Shown one piece after another: positions 17,635 through 25,838 of a DNA stretch of 64,000 nucleotides. The DNA is from Paraferrimonas sedimenticola (GTDB lineage Bacteria > Pseudomonadota > Gammaproteobacteria > Enterobacterales > Shewanellaceae), in the NCBI RefSeq assembly GCF_002282855.1, contig NZ_NRIR01000003.1, positions 62,001 through 126,000 on the forward strand, given 5' to 3'. How positions within the stretch are numbered: the first letter of the stretch is position 1; every line of letters begins with the position of its first letter. The notes under the pieces are model-generated. The model had not been told where the DNA came from, made no database searches, and was given only the letters and a program-made list of their open reading frames with translations. The position numbers and the translations under genes are program-made.

Positions 17635-18390
17635 ATGAATCAATGGATTAATTGGAAAGCTTGTATCGCAGCATACGTCTTAGTGATACTGGTTAACGCA
17701 CTGGCTAACATCATCCCGATAGGCGGGTTAAACACCGGGCAGGTGTCGGCACTGTATCCCAGTTTGTTCACTCCAGCGGGCTATGTGTTTGCTATCTGGA
17801 GCCTGATTTATCTTTGGCTGACCGGGTTTGTGGTCTATCAAGCGCGCGCAGAACAAAGAGAGCGTCCACTAATTCAAGCGATTCGAGTCCCCTTTGTTTA
17901 CGGATGCCTTGCCAATGCCAGTTGGATTTTTGTGTGGCACTATCAATTGATCGCATTGGCTATGCTGGCTATCGCGGCATTGCTGTGGTTTAACTATCGC
18001 TGCTACCAACTCATTCAGGGTGCGGAGCTAACTCGGCAAGACAAGCTCTGGTTGGCCGCGCCCATCAGTCTGTATCTTGGTTGGATTGCGGTGGCCAATA
18101 TTGCCAACATCTCTAGTCTGCAAACCGCTTGGGACCTCAATGATTTTCTGTTTAACGCCATTCAGTGGACCTGGTTAAAACTGGCGCTGGCGGGCTCAGT
18201 GGCCGCTTGGTTTTTGTTGAAACGCGATGACGTGATAATACCGCTAGTCGTGCTTTGGGCTGCAGCCGGAATTGCGGTAAAACAAGCCGCTACGCCAGAG
18301 GTGTCTGGTGCAGCGGCCACCTTAACCTTGCTCAGTGCGATTTTGTGCGGCTATTATTTGAGCTGTCGGTGGAGTCGTTCTCGGGAGTAA
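17635..18390 (+). CDS. TspO/MBR-like integral membrane protein
   Basis: A protein of about 251 residues with seven or so hydrophobic segments. The segment LFTPAGYVFAIWSLIYLWL matches the conserved tryptophan/proline motif of the TspO/MBR (tryptophan-rich sensory protein) family, whose members bind tetrapyrroles and sterols. It is longer than classical TspO (about 160 residues, five helices) and belongs to the extended relatives. I place the start at ATG 17635, after AAGGATTTAG; the open frame continues 49 codons upstream, but that part overlaps the kinase gene and lacks a ribosome site. Adenine deaminase begins ten bases downstream, so co-transcription is likely. Function here is not known. 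Confidence 0.7.
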   Translation: MNQWINWKACIAAYVLVILVNALANIIPIGGLNTGQVSALYPSLFTPAGYVFAIWSLIYLWLTGFVVYQARAEQRERPLIQAIRVPFVYGCLANASWIFVWHYQLIALAMLAIAALLWFNYRCYQLIQGAELTRQDKLWLAAPISLYLGWIAVANIANISSLQTAWDLNDFLFNAIQWTWLKLALAGSVAAWFLLKRDDVIIPLVVLWAAAGIAVKQAATPEVSGAAATLTLLSAILCGYYLSCRWSRSRE

Positions 18391-18399
18391 AGTTTCGCT

Positions 18400-19410
18400 A
18401 TGCAGTCATTCATTCAAGGGCTTCCTAAGGTTGAGTTACACCTTCACATCGAAGGCAGTTTGGAGCCCGAGTTAATGTTCGAGTTGGCCAAGCGAAACCA
18501 GGTCGATTTGCCTTACCAAAGCATCGAAGAAGTTAGCGCGGCGTATCAGTTTCACAATCTTCAATCCTTTCTCGACATTTATTACGCCGGTGCCGCGGTG
18601 CTGATTCACGAGCAGGACTTTTACGATCTCACCTGGGCTTACCTGCTGTGTTGTCAGCGCGATTGTGTGATGCACACTGAGATATTTTTTGATCCACAAA
18701 CCCATACAGAACGCGGCATCGCCTTTGACACTGTCATTACTGGTATAACCCGTGCTTTGGCCGATGGGCAGCAAAAGCTGGGTATCAGCAGCGAGCTAAT
18801 CATGTGCTTTTTGCGTCATTTGGACCAAGCCTCGGCCTTTGAAACGCTATCTCAAGCGCAGCCACATCTCGACAGCCTTGTCGCCGTTGGGCTGGACTCA
18901 TCTGAGCTTGGCCATCCGCCGCAAAAGTTTATTGAGGTGTTTGCCAAAGCCCGCGAGCAGGGTTTGCTAACCGTGGCTCACGCCGGTGAAGAGGGGCCTG
19001 CGCAAAACATAAGCGACAGCCTGGACCTGCTAAAAATCTCGCGGGTGGACCACGGGGTGCGCTGCATTGACGACCCTAAACTGGTAGAACGGCTGGCAAA
19101 GGAGCAAATCGCGCTGACCGTCTGTCCACTATCGAACACCAAGCTCAAGGTGTTTGAACAAATGGAGCAACACAATTTACTCGAGCTGTTGCGTCAGGGG
19201 CTGTGTATCACCTTAAATTCCGACGATCCGGCTTATTTTGGCGGCTACATGACAGATAACTTTGAGGCGGTTGCCAGTGCATTAAGTCCGACTCAACAAG
19301 AGCTGGCGCAATTTACTCGTCACGCCATTGATGCCAGTTTTTGCAGTGCTGAGCGCAAAGCGCAGATGCGCCAACAACTGGACGATTACCTAGCCACACA
19401 GGGAGTGTAA
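18400..19410 (+). CDS. Adenine deaminase, adenosine-deaminase superfamily type
   Basis: A 336-residue amidohydrolase. Metal ligands are His14 and His16 in VELHLHIEG, His194 in TVAHAGEEG and the aspartate of LNSDDPAYF (Asp275); Glu197 is the proton shuttle and His218 lies in RVDHGVR. Although the fold is that of adenosine deaminase, the sequence is closest to the Pseudomonas-type enzymes shown to act on the free base adenine (IFFDPQTHTERGI, VGLDSSELGHPPQKF, ITLNSDDPAYFGGY). I therefore call it adenine deaminase, which converts adenine to hypoxanthine in purine salvage. It is followed three bases later by the GFA-family gene, and the three genes 18400-20168 form an operon. Confidence 0.85.
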   Translation: MQSFIQGLPKVELHLHIEGSLEPELMFELAKRNQVDLPYQSIEEVSAAYQFHNLQSFLDIYYAGAAVLIHEQDFYDLTWAYLLCCQRDCVMHTEIFFDPQTHTERGIAFDTVITGITRALADGQQKLGISSELIMCFLRHLDQASAFETLSQAQPHLDSLVAVGLDSSELGHPPQKFIEVFAKAREQGLLTVAHAGEEGPAQNISDSLDLLKISRVDHGVRCIDDPKLVERLAKEQIALTVCPLSNTKLKVFEQMEQHNLLELLRQGLCITLNSDDPAYFGGYMTDNFEAVASALSPTQQELAQFTRHAIDASFCSAERKAQMRQQLDDYLATQGV

Positions 19411-19413
19411 CCA

Positions 19414-19794
19414 ATGAAGTACGCTGGAGGCTGCCATTGTGGCCGAGTCCGCTTTGAAGTGGAAAGTCATGACGCGCCTGAGGTCGAAGATTGCAATTGT
19501 TCGATTTGCGCGAAAAGCGGCTATCTGCACTTAATCGTCCCAAAGAGTCAATTTCGCCTGTTAAAAGGGGAAGAGGAGTTGAGCGAGTACCGATTTAACT
19601 CTGGGGTGGCCCGTCACTTTTTTTGCAAGCATTGCGGCATCAAACCCTTTTACATTCCTAGGTCCAACCCAGATGGCGTCGATGTGAATTTGCGCTGTTT
19701 GGACGAGGCGCCAGCGAACGCCAAGATAGTGCCTTTTGACGGCCAGAACTGGGAGGCCAACGCGGCAAGCTTGGCCCATAAGAGTCAAGAATGA
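19414..19794 (+). CDS. GFA-family zinc protein
   Basis: A 126-residue protein of the GFA (glutathione-dependent formaldehyde-activating-like, CENP-V) family. Zinc ligands are visible: GGCHCG near residue 7, DCNCSIC near 27, and CKHCGIKPFY near 71. The fold is a small zinc-binding beta structure; the enzymatic role of most members is not established despite the family name. It starts three bases after the deaminase stop, and its stop codon overlaps the start of the next gene (ATGA), which indicates translational coupling. Confidence 0.88.
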   Translation: MKYAGGCHCGRVRFEVESHDAPEVEDCNCSICAKSGYLHLIVPKSQFRLLKGEEELSEYRFNSGVARHFFCKHCGIKPFYIPRSNPDGVDVNLRCLDEAPANAKIVPFDGQNWEANAASLAHKSQE

Positions 19795-20168
19795 ATGCGA
19801 TAAACTCCATTGGCCAAATCGCCATTGCGGTTAGCGATATCGAGGTCTCAAAAGCCTTTTATCGGGAGTGCTTGGGTCTTAACTTGTTGTTTGAAGCTCC
19901 GCCTAACCTGGCGTTTTTTGATTGCGCGGGCGTGCGCTTGATGCTCACCACTCAGCAAGGTCCGGCAGCCGATCATCATACCTCAGTGATCTACTACAAG
20001 GTGGATAATATCGAAGCGGTGTTTGCGCAGTTTGAAACAAACTCAGTCGCTATCGAACGCCCGCCACAAAAAGCCGCCGATATGCCAGACCATCAATTGT
20101 GGATTGGCTTTATCCGCGACCCAGACGCCAATCTCATTGGCATTATGGAAGAAAAACCAATCGCTTAG
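19791..20168 (+). CDS. VOC-family (glyoxalase/dioxygenase fold) protein
   Basis: A 125-residue single VOC module pair: IGQIAIAVSDIEVSKAFYRE at the N-terminus and LWIGFIRDPDANLIGIMEEK at the C-terminus, the two beta-alpha-beta-beta-beta repeats of the fold. A C-terminal glutamate (GIMEE) is at the usual metal position; the first repeat lacks an obvious histidine ligand at its start. Substrate unknown. Its ATG overlaps the preceding stop. The stop codon at 20166-20168 abuts the first repeat of the Pho box array. Confidence 0.8.
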   Translation: MNAINSIGQIAIAVSDIEVSKAFYRECLGLNLLFEAPPNLAFFDCAGVRLMLTTQQGPAADHHTSVIYYKVDNIEAVFAQFETNSVAIERPPQKAADMPDHQLWIGFIRDPDANLIGIMEEKPIA

Positions 20169-20229
20169 CGTCATGCGGTTGTCATCTTGCGGTCACTTGC
20201 CTTTCATTTGACTGTCTCTAATCTGTCTT
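20168..20229 (+). promoter_or_regulatory. Array of six 11-bp-spaced Pho box repeats
   Basis: Seven-base elements like CTGTCAT occur at 20168 (GCGTCAT), 20179 (TTGTCAT), 20190 (CGGTCAC), 20201 (CTTTCAT), 20212 (CTGTCTC) and 20223 (CTGTCTT). Each starts exactly 11 bases after the previous one. The E. coli Pho box is two CTGTCAT elements separated by four bases (11-bp period), so this is three tandem boxes. They end 64 bases before the lipoprotein start at 20294, in the place of a -35 element, as in PhoB-activated promoters. Confidence 0.75.
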
Positions 20230-20293
20230 AATTCCTAGCTAACTTGTTAGCCCGTTCACACACAACTCACGCTAACAATAATTAGGACGATTC

Positions 20294-22186
20294 ATGAACA
20301 CTTCACTGAAGCCTTTGGCTTTGATTTTGGGCGGTTTGCTTTTAACTGGCTGTAATGGCGATGACGGGCAAAATGGCAAAGATGGTATCGACGGCGAAAA
20401 TGGCAAGAATACTCTAGTTCGCATTAGCGATATACCCGTGGGTGACGCCACTTGTGCAGCGGGTGGCCAACGTATCGAATCCGGCTTGGATTTGGATGGA
20501 AACGGTGAGCTTAGCGACGATGAAGTCACTGATGTGCAAACCGTTTGTGCCGGTAACGCTAATCTGAGTGTCGACATGGTGGCTCGCTACCAGTCGGGCA
20601 AGTACGCAGTTAGCGCTGCTGAAATCGTTGATTTCCACGCGCCAAGTGCTCAAGTGTTCGTGGTAAACGCTCAAAGCGGCAAGGTTGATGTGATTGATGC
20701 CAGTACGGTCACTGGTGAAAAGGCCTCTGATCCTATTAATCTCAATAACCTAACCAAGGCGACTGAATTAGACGTTGCTGCAGACGTTAATCAGCCAAAC
20801 CTTGGCGGAGTGAACAGCTTGGCAATTCACGGCGACTTGATGGCCGTGGCCATCGAGCGTGGCGATGGTGCTGGTAATAAGAAGCAAGCCAACGGCTTTA
20901 TCGCGATTTATCAAATCGACGAAGAAGGCAACCCGACCTATGTTAAAGCCATCGAAGCGGGCGCCTTGCCAGACAATGTGGTGTTCACCCCAGACGGCAG
21001 CAAGATTTTGGTGGCCAACGAAGGCGAGCCGAATGCCATTTACGACCTAGACCCATTGGGCACAGTGTCAGTGATCGAGGTGACCAATGGTATGGCGGCC
21101 GACACGGCCACTCACATCGACTTTTCGGAGTTTAATGTCGGTGGCGCACGCGAAGCTGAGTTAAGCCCAATGGTTAAGATCAATGGCCCAGATTCGAGTG
21201 TGGCCGAAGATCTAGAGCCTGAGTACATTGCAGTATCTCAAGACAGCCAAACGGCCTATGTGGCGCTTCAGGAGAATAACGCCGTTGCTGTTATCGACCT
21301 CAGTGACAACAGCATCAAAGGCATTCAGGCGCTTGGCATGAAGGACTATGGCTTGGCGCACAACGCCATCGATGCCTCGGACAAAGACGATGCAGTAAAC
21401 ATTCGCACTTGGGAAGGGGTTTACGGTCTGTACCAACCAGATATGATTGCCAGCTACAGCTGGAAGGGCAGCAACTTCTTGGTAACTGCTAACGAGGGTG
21501 ATGCTCGTGAGTACGACGGCTTTACCGAAGAGTTTCGCGCCGGTGACTACGATTACGACTTAGGTGAGGGTGACTACAAGGTGTGCGAATCTCACCCAAA
21601 TTTCGAAGTGGTGAAAGACAAGACTCAGCTTGCCCGCTACAAGGTCACCTCATCCATGGGGTATGACGCCACTAACAATTGCTACAGCAAAATTGTGGGT
21701 TACGGCGGTCGCTCCTTCTCTATTTGGGATGACAATGGCAACCAGGTGTTTGACAGTGGTTCTGATTTCGAGCGCATTACCGCTTCGATTCTTGGCAGCA
21801 ACTTCAACAATACTAACGATGAGAACAAGGGCGATAACCGCTCTGATGACAAAGGGCCAGAGCCAGAAGCTGTGGTAGTTGGGCAGGTTGGCGATAAGCT
21901 GTATGCCTTTGTCGGTTTAGAGCGCGTTGGCGGTTTCATGATTTATGATGTGACCAACCCATTTGACGTAAGCTTTGTTGACTACATTGTCGATAGAGAC
22001 TTCGAGGTGACCTTTGCGGTTGATGACGGCGAAATTCTGGAAGGTGACCCGAGTGTAGCCGGTGACTTGGGGCCAGAGGGAATGAAGTTTGTTCCAGCAA
22101 TGTACAGCATGACTGGCAAGCCTTTGCTGATTATCGGCTCTGAGGTGAGCGGCACTACCAGTATTTACCAACTTGACCTCAAATAG
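20294..22186 (+). CDS. Choice-of-anchor-I family beta-propeller lipoprotein, likely phosphate-regulated
   Basis: A 630-residue lipoprotein (lipobox LLTGC, Cys20). After the lipidated cysteine come six collagen-like Gly-x-x triplets (GDDGQNGKDGIDGENGKN), then a short module with GLDLDGNGELSDDEV and a paired cysteine motif. From about residue 95 to the end it is a choice-of-anchor-I propeller: KVDVIDAST, FTPDGSKILVANEGEPN, YIAVSQDSQTAYVALQENN, NFLVTANEGDAREYDG, GPEPEAVVVGQVGDKLYAFVGLER and LGPEGMKFVPA. Members are often annotated as esterase-, phytase- or alkaline-phosphatase-like, but the reaction is unproven. The Pho box array upstream supports a role in phosphate starvation. No partner gene is adjacent; a perfect-palindrome terminator follows. 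Confidence 0.85.
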   Translation: MNTSLKPLALILGGLLLTGCNGDDGQNGKDGIDGENGKNTLVRISDIPVGDATCAAGGQRIESGLDLDGNGELSDDEVTDVQTVCAGNANLSVDMVARYQSGKYAVSAAEIVDFHAPSAQVFVVNAQSGKVDVIDASTVTGEKASDPINLNNLTKATELDVAADVNQPNLGGVNSLAIHGDLMAVAIERGDGAGNKKQANGFIAIYQIDEEGNPTYVKAIEAGALPDNVVFTPDGSKILVANEGEPNAIYDLDPLGTVSVIEVTNGMAADTATHIDFSEFNVGGAREAELSPMVKINGPDSSVAEDLEPEYIAVSQDSQTAYVALQENNAVAVIDLSDNSIKGIQALGMKDYGLAHNAIDASDKDDAVNIRTWEGVYGLYQPDMIASYSWKGSNFLVTANEGDAREYDGFTEEFRAGDYDYDLGEGDYKVCESHPNFEVVKDKTQLARYKVTSSMGYDATNNCYSKIVGYGGRSFSIWDDNGNQVFDSGSDFERITASILGSNFNNTNDENKGDNRSDDKGPEPEAVVVGQVGDKLYAFVGLERVGGFMIYDVTNPFDVSFVDYIVDRDFEVTFAVDDGEILEGDPSVAGDLGPEGMKFVPAMYSMTGKPLLIIGSEVSGTTSIYQLDLK

Positions 22187-22205
22187 ACCATAAATTCAGT
22201 GTTGA

Positions 22206-22230
22206 AGCCCAGCAATTGCTGGGCTTTTTT
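22206..22230 (+). terminator. Rho-independent terminator
   Basis: AGCCCAGCAA-TTGCTGGGCT is a perfect palindrome followed by six T, 20 bases after the stop of the propeller lipoprotein. Confidence 0.92.
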
Positions 22231-22469
22231 GTCTGCGTCAGTTCACGTTTTTGACTTCTGCTCAGTTTATCTAACTTGTTGATATTTGGTCTAAGCAGGC
22301 CTTTTCCAGACAGATTCGCAAGTTTTTGTCGGTTTAATGAAGCGGCTAAGACTCAGAAAAAGCGCGCATCAGTTTTACTAATAACCCTATAAAAATTGCG
22401 AGATTTATCACCGAAAAACCCTGACGTAACCTTGTGGTGTAAGGAATAACAAACATTGGAAGGTGACTT

Positions 22470-23312
22470 ATGAAACTCGAAAGAAGACAAGCGATAACCA
22501 AGATTATCGGCATAACAGGGGCAGCGGCGGGCTCAGTATTACTACCTTCGTCGTTGCAGGCGCAAGAAATGGCTGGCGACAACATGCTAACCCCAGCTGA
22601 CTTGCAAAATCTCGAATACGCCAAGCTTGATGCAATGGCTGTGGCCAAGTTGGCTTATGACGCTGACGTTCGCAATAAAGGCTGCATGTACCAAGTCTTT
22701 CACGCGATAGTCACCAAGTTGGCCGAATCCAGCTCACCAGACGCCGCTAAATTCGCGGCGATACCTACCGCTTTATCGATTTACGGTTCAGGCGGTATCT
22801 TCGGACAAGGCACTATCTGTGGCAATAACAACGCGGCAGGTATGCTGCTCAAATTGCTCAAAGTACCAAATGCGGAAGGGAAAAACGGCCAGATCGTAGG
22901 TGCGATTTACCGCTACTACGAGTCCACTCCGCTGCCATACATGGACGATGAGTTCGTCACTGGAATCGGTGCTAATCCAGAAGATACCGCCACTAAAGTG
23001 GTTGCTGCCTCTGTGGCGAAAAGCTTCATGTGCCACAGCTCAATCTCTAACTGGTCTGACGCATCGGGCTTAAACGCCAAACAAAAAGGCGAGCGTTGCC
23101 AGCGCTTGTCGGCGTCTATGGCTCATTACATAGTCACTTTGCTGAATCGAATTGTCGACGGTGAAGATGTGGATCTAGCGGCGATCAGTTTGCCAGAAGG
23201 CAGCGCAGGTGAGTGCGTTGAGTGTCACGGTACTTCTTACACCTTTGGCGATGCGCCAAGTACCATGACCGGAATGGACTGTGTCACCTGTCATACTGGC
23301 CATTTTAATTAG
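22470..23312 (+). CDS. Split-Soret-like cytochrome c with a twin-arginine leader
   Basis: A 280-residue exported protein. The leader has LERRQAITK followed by a weakly hydrophobic stretch ending SSLQA, which looks like a Tat signal. The middle carries GSGGIFGQGTICGNNNAAG, the glycine/cysteine signature of the split-Soret / C_GCAxxG family, with further cysteines in NKGCMYQ, FMCHSS and GERCQR. Two haem-attachment CxxCH motifs are at the C-terminus (CVECH and CVTCH, near residues 250 and 272). A periplasmic di-haem electron carrier or redox enzyme is likely; the partner is not known. The next gene, a lipoprotein starting ten bases downstream behind an AGGAGG site, is in the same operon. Confidence 0.75.
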   Translation: MKLERRQAITKIIGITGAAAGSVLLPSSLQAQEMAGDNMLTPADLQNLEYAKLDAMAVAKLAYDADVRNKGCMYQVFHAIVTKLAESSSPDAAKFAAIPTALSIYGSGGIFGQGTICGNNNAAGMLLKLLKVPNAEGKNGQIVGAIYRYYESTPLPYMDDEFVTGIGANPEDTATKVVAASVAKSFMCHSSISNWSDASGLNAKQKGERCQRLSASMAHYIVTLLNRIVDGEDVDLAAISLPEGSAGECVECHGTSYTFGDAPSTMTGMDCVTCHTGHFN

Positions 23313-23321
23313 GAGGCCGTT

Positions 23322-23855
23322 ATGAAAAAGCTCATATATTTATCGTTAGCGGCTGTGCTCGGACTCGGCGCTTGCGGTGGGGATGATAACAACGTCGATG
23401 TCGATGACCCAATCGTTGAGCCGCCACCACCGCCAGCCCCGGTAGTGACCGACGTTGATAAGGCGGGTGAAATCATCCTAGGCTTGGGCCGCTTTGACCC
23501 AGAAACCGGTGATGTGGACTTTAGCCTTACCGATGCCGACGGCAACCCTGTGGTTAATGCTAAGCACTACAACATAGTGTTCATGGGATTCCCCGACAAT
23601 CAAACCAACAAGTCGTTGAATCCGAAAGCCTGGCAGCGCTGGCACGTGTATTACAAGTACGACTGTGCCGCAGAAGGTGAATGCTCAGGTACCTTAAGCG
23701 AAGAAGCGGATACCGGAAAGTACCAATTCCGCGTGACGGACTTAGATTGGGAAGCTGACGCAGCCACTGGTTCAGTCATCAATTACAAAGTTTCGGTTAT
23801 CGTCAATGGTGCGCTGGCCAGCAATTCATTCGAACTGTTTGAACCCAAGGGATAG
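23322..23855 (+). CDS. Lipoprotein partner of the cytochrome
   Basis: A 177-residue lipoprotein: lipobox LGLGAC with Cys19, then an Asp-rich stretch and a proline run (EPPPPPAP). From about residue 45 the protein is beta-rich (VDFSLTDADGNPVVNAKHYN, FRVTDLDWEA, INYKVSVIVNG), recalling the N-terminal non-haem domain of OmcA/MtrC-type surface cytochromes (a resemblance by eye, not by search). It has no CxxCH motif. Ten bases separate it from the cytochrome gene, so the two are translated together; it may anchor or dock the cytochrome at a membrane. Confidence 0.6.
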   Translation: MKKLIYLSLAAVLGLGACGGDDNNVDVDDPIVEPPPPPAPVVTDVDKAGEIILGLGRFDPETGDVDFSLTDADGNPVVNAKHYNIVFMGFPDNQTNKSLNPKAWQRWHVYYKYDCAAEGECSGTLSEEADTGKYQFRVTDLDWEADAATGSVINYKVSVIVNGALASNSFELFEPKG

Positions 23856-23877
23856 CTTGCTATTCCACTGCCCAGAG

Positions 23878-23934
23878 GGTCGCCTTTAATGGCGACCTTC
23901 CAATCTTCGGCCCAACCCGGTTGGGCTGCTTTTT
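23878..23934 (+). terminator. Double hairpin terminator
   Basis: GGTCGCC (23878-23884) pairs with GGCGACC (23891-23897), then GCCCAAC with GTTGGGC (23910-23926) followed by a T-run. The second stem can also stop the convergent LysR gene. Confidence 0.75.
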
Positions 23935-23941
23935 CAAGCCG

Positions 23942-24841
23942 CTAATGAGGCTCAAACGCTTGGTGCACTTGATGGATAAAGGCTTGCATTAAGGGTTGGT
24001 GTAAACGCGAGTGCTGCACCAGCATTGAGCGCCGGCGAACGTGGCTAAAGCCATCGACGCTAAAACCCACCAGCTCATCGTTCTTTAATTCGTTGTGAAC
24101 TAGTGCTTTAGACACAAGTGCAATGCCTTGCGCCGCTTTGATTTGAGCAATGGTCAAACGCAAATCATCAGAAACCACCAGCGACTCAAAGTCTTGTAGG
24201 CTGCGTTGACGCTCGGCCAGGTTTTGTTCAAGCAGGGCACGTGAGCTGCATCCAGGCTTGCGAGTGTAAACCCGTTTTGCCAGCACTTGCTCTAGCGACA
24301 ATACACCTGACTCTATTGGGTAGTGCTTACTGGCCACAAAAATCAGTTGGTCTGGAGTGAGACATTCAAAGTGATGGCTGCGCTTATCCAGCGGTTTGAG
24401 ATGTTCGATAATCGCCACATCAAACAAGCCTTGGTTGAGACCATCGAGGGCTTTTTGAGGTTGCTCAAAGACGAAATCAAATTCCACTTGCTGACCAAAG
24501 ACTCGAGTCATTTCTGCAATGATGGGCGGTAAATACACGTTGCCAAAAGTAGGGGTACAACACAGCGCCAAATGGTCTTTACTTTGCTGCGGGTTGAGCT
24601 GGTCTAGCATCTCGTTTTCCAAGGCGAGAATGCGTTTGGCGTAGCTCAGTACCAAGGTCCCTGGTTGGGTTGGCTGCAGTGTCGATTGTGAGCGGTCGAG
24701 CAGATCTTCGCCTATGCGCTCTTCTAGGTTTTTGAGGCGCTGAGAGGCGGCAGACTGAGTGATAAACAGATCCTTAGCCGCCTTGGACACGCTGCCCAAT
24801 TCGATGGCTTTGACAAAGGTTTGCAAATCGCGAGTTTTCAT
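23942..24841 (-). CDS. LysR-family transcriptional regulator
   Basis: A 299-residue regulator beginning MKTRDLQTFVKAIELGSVSK. Residues 1-60 are the winged helix-turn-helix (KAAKDLFITQSAASQRLKNLE), and residues about 90-290 are the periplasmic-binding-protein-like effector domain. I start it at ATG 24841; an open frame continues to 25060 but that part overlaps pdxH and is not LysR-like. It is divergent from pdxH with 180 bases between, so autoregulation or control of pdxH is possible. The effector is unknown. Confidence 0.85.
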   Translation of the reverse strand: MKTRDLQTFVKAIELGSVSKAAKDLFITQSAASQRLKNLEERIGEDLLDRSQSTLQPTQPGTLVLSYAKRILALENEMLDQLNPQQSKDHLALCCTPTFGNVYLPPIIAEMTRVFGQQVEFDFVFEQPQKALDGLNQGLFDVAIIEHLKPLDKRSHHFECLTPDQLIFVASKHYPIESGVLSLEQVLAKRVYTRKPGCSSRALLEQNLAERQRSLQDFESLVVSDDLRLTIAQIKAAQGIALVSKALVHNELKNDELVGFSVDGFSHVRRRSMLVQHSRLHQPLMQAFIHQVHQAFEPH

Positions 24842-25021
24842 AAATCCGTTTAGACCTCTAGCGTCAGTCTCACTGGTTAAATTTAACACAGAGCACAAGT
24901 TCGATAGTGAACCCAAAGCACAGTTTCGACATAAACTAAACTTGAAAAACTGTCGATGAAGTCCAACTATCTCGCTGTTAATCAAGGTACAATGCGTCGA
25001 TTGCGAAAAGGAGAGCTGTAA

Positions 25022-25660
25022 ATGAGAGACCTGTCGGAACTGCGCCGCGACTACAAACAAGGTGGATTGCGTCGTAAAGACCTACCACAAAGCCCGTGGA
25101 AGTTGTTTGAACTCTGGATGGATCAAGCCCGTCAGGCAGAGATTTGTGATCCTACCGCCATGGTACTTGCTACCGTAGACGCCAATGGTCAGCCGTTTCA
25201 GCGTGTCGTTTTACTGAAGAAGTTCGACGAAAACGGCCTGGTATTCTTCACCAATACCGGCAGTCGCAAATCCCAACACATCAAAGACAACGCCAAGGTC
25301 AATGTGATTTTTCCATGGAACGACCTAGAGCGCCAAATCGCCATTACTGGCGAGGCTGAGGCGTTGCCAACCAGTGAAGTGGTTTCCTACTTCGCCACGC
25401 GCCCAAAGGACTCGCAAATTGGTGCCTGGGTGTCGCAACAATCTTCAAAAATCAGCGCCCGTGGTGTGCTGGAAGGTAAGTTTTTAGAGCTCAAGCAAAA
25501 GTTTGCCAAAGGCGAAGTACCCTTGCCGAGTTTTTGGGGTGGCTATCGAATTAAGCCCGACAGCTTTGAGTTTTGGCAGGGGGGCGATCGTCGCTTGCAC
25601 GACCGCTTCTTGTACAGCTTACAAGACAACGACTGGAGCGCTGAACGCTTAGCGCCATAA
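25022..25660 (+). CDS. pdxH: Pyridoxamine/pyridoxine 5'-phosphate oxidase
   Basis: A 212-residue FMN enzyme, matching PdxH along its length: [20 protein letters not shown] at the start, [20 protein letters not shown] with the FMN-binding RVVLLK, and the C-terminal [15 protein letters not shown] and SAERLAP. It oxidises pyridoxamine or pyridoxine phosphate to pyridoxal 5'-phosphate, the last step of vitamin B6 synthesis and salvage. It starts with ATG behind AAGGAGAGCTGTAA and stands alone, with a hairpin (GGCACCGGA / TCCGGTGCC, 25672-25690) after the stop. Confidence 0.97.
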   Translation: MRDLSELRRDYKQGGLRRKDLPQSPWKLFELWMDQARQAEICDPTAMVLATVDANGQPFQRVVLLKKFDENGLVFFTNTGSRKSQHIKDNAKVNVIFPWNDLERQIAITGEAEALPTSEVVSYFATRPKDSQIGAWVSQQSSKISARGVLEGKFLELKQKFAKGEVPLPSFWGGYRIKPDSFEFWQGGDRRLHDRFLYSLQDNDWSAERLAP

Positions 25661-25838
25661 CCTCTTGATAAGGCACCGGAATCCGGTGCCCATTCGACCT
25701 CAGCTCTAGCTAGTTGAGTTTGTTGAAAAAATTTCCCTGCATCGCTTGCGAATCCCATAACTGCGTCTAGTCTTAAAAATACCGCCGAAGAACAGGCGGA
25801 TGCTGTGCGCGGAATTTCCACTCAACGAGGGAAAAGTT

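Noticed and set aside
24842-25060. N-terminal extension of the LysR protein divergent from pdxH
   Set aside because: It overlaps the pdxH start and is not helix-turn-helix-like; LysR proteins begin near MKTRDLQTF.
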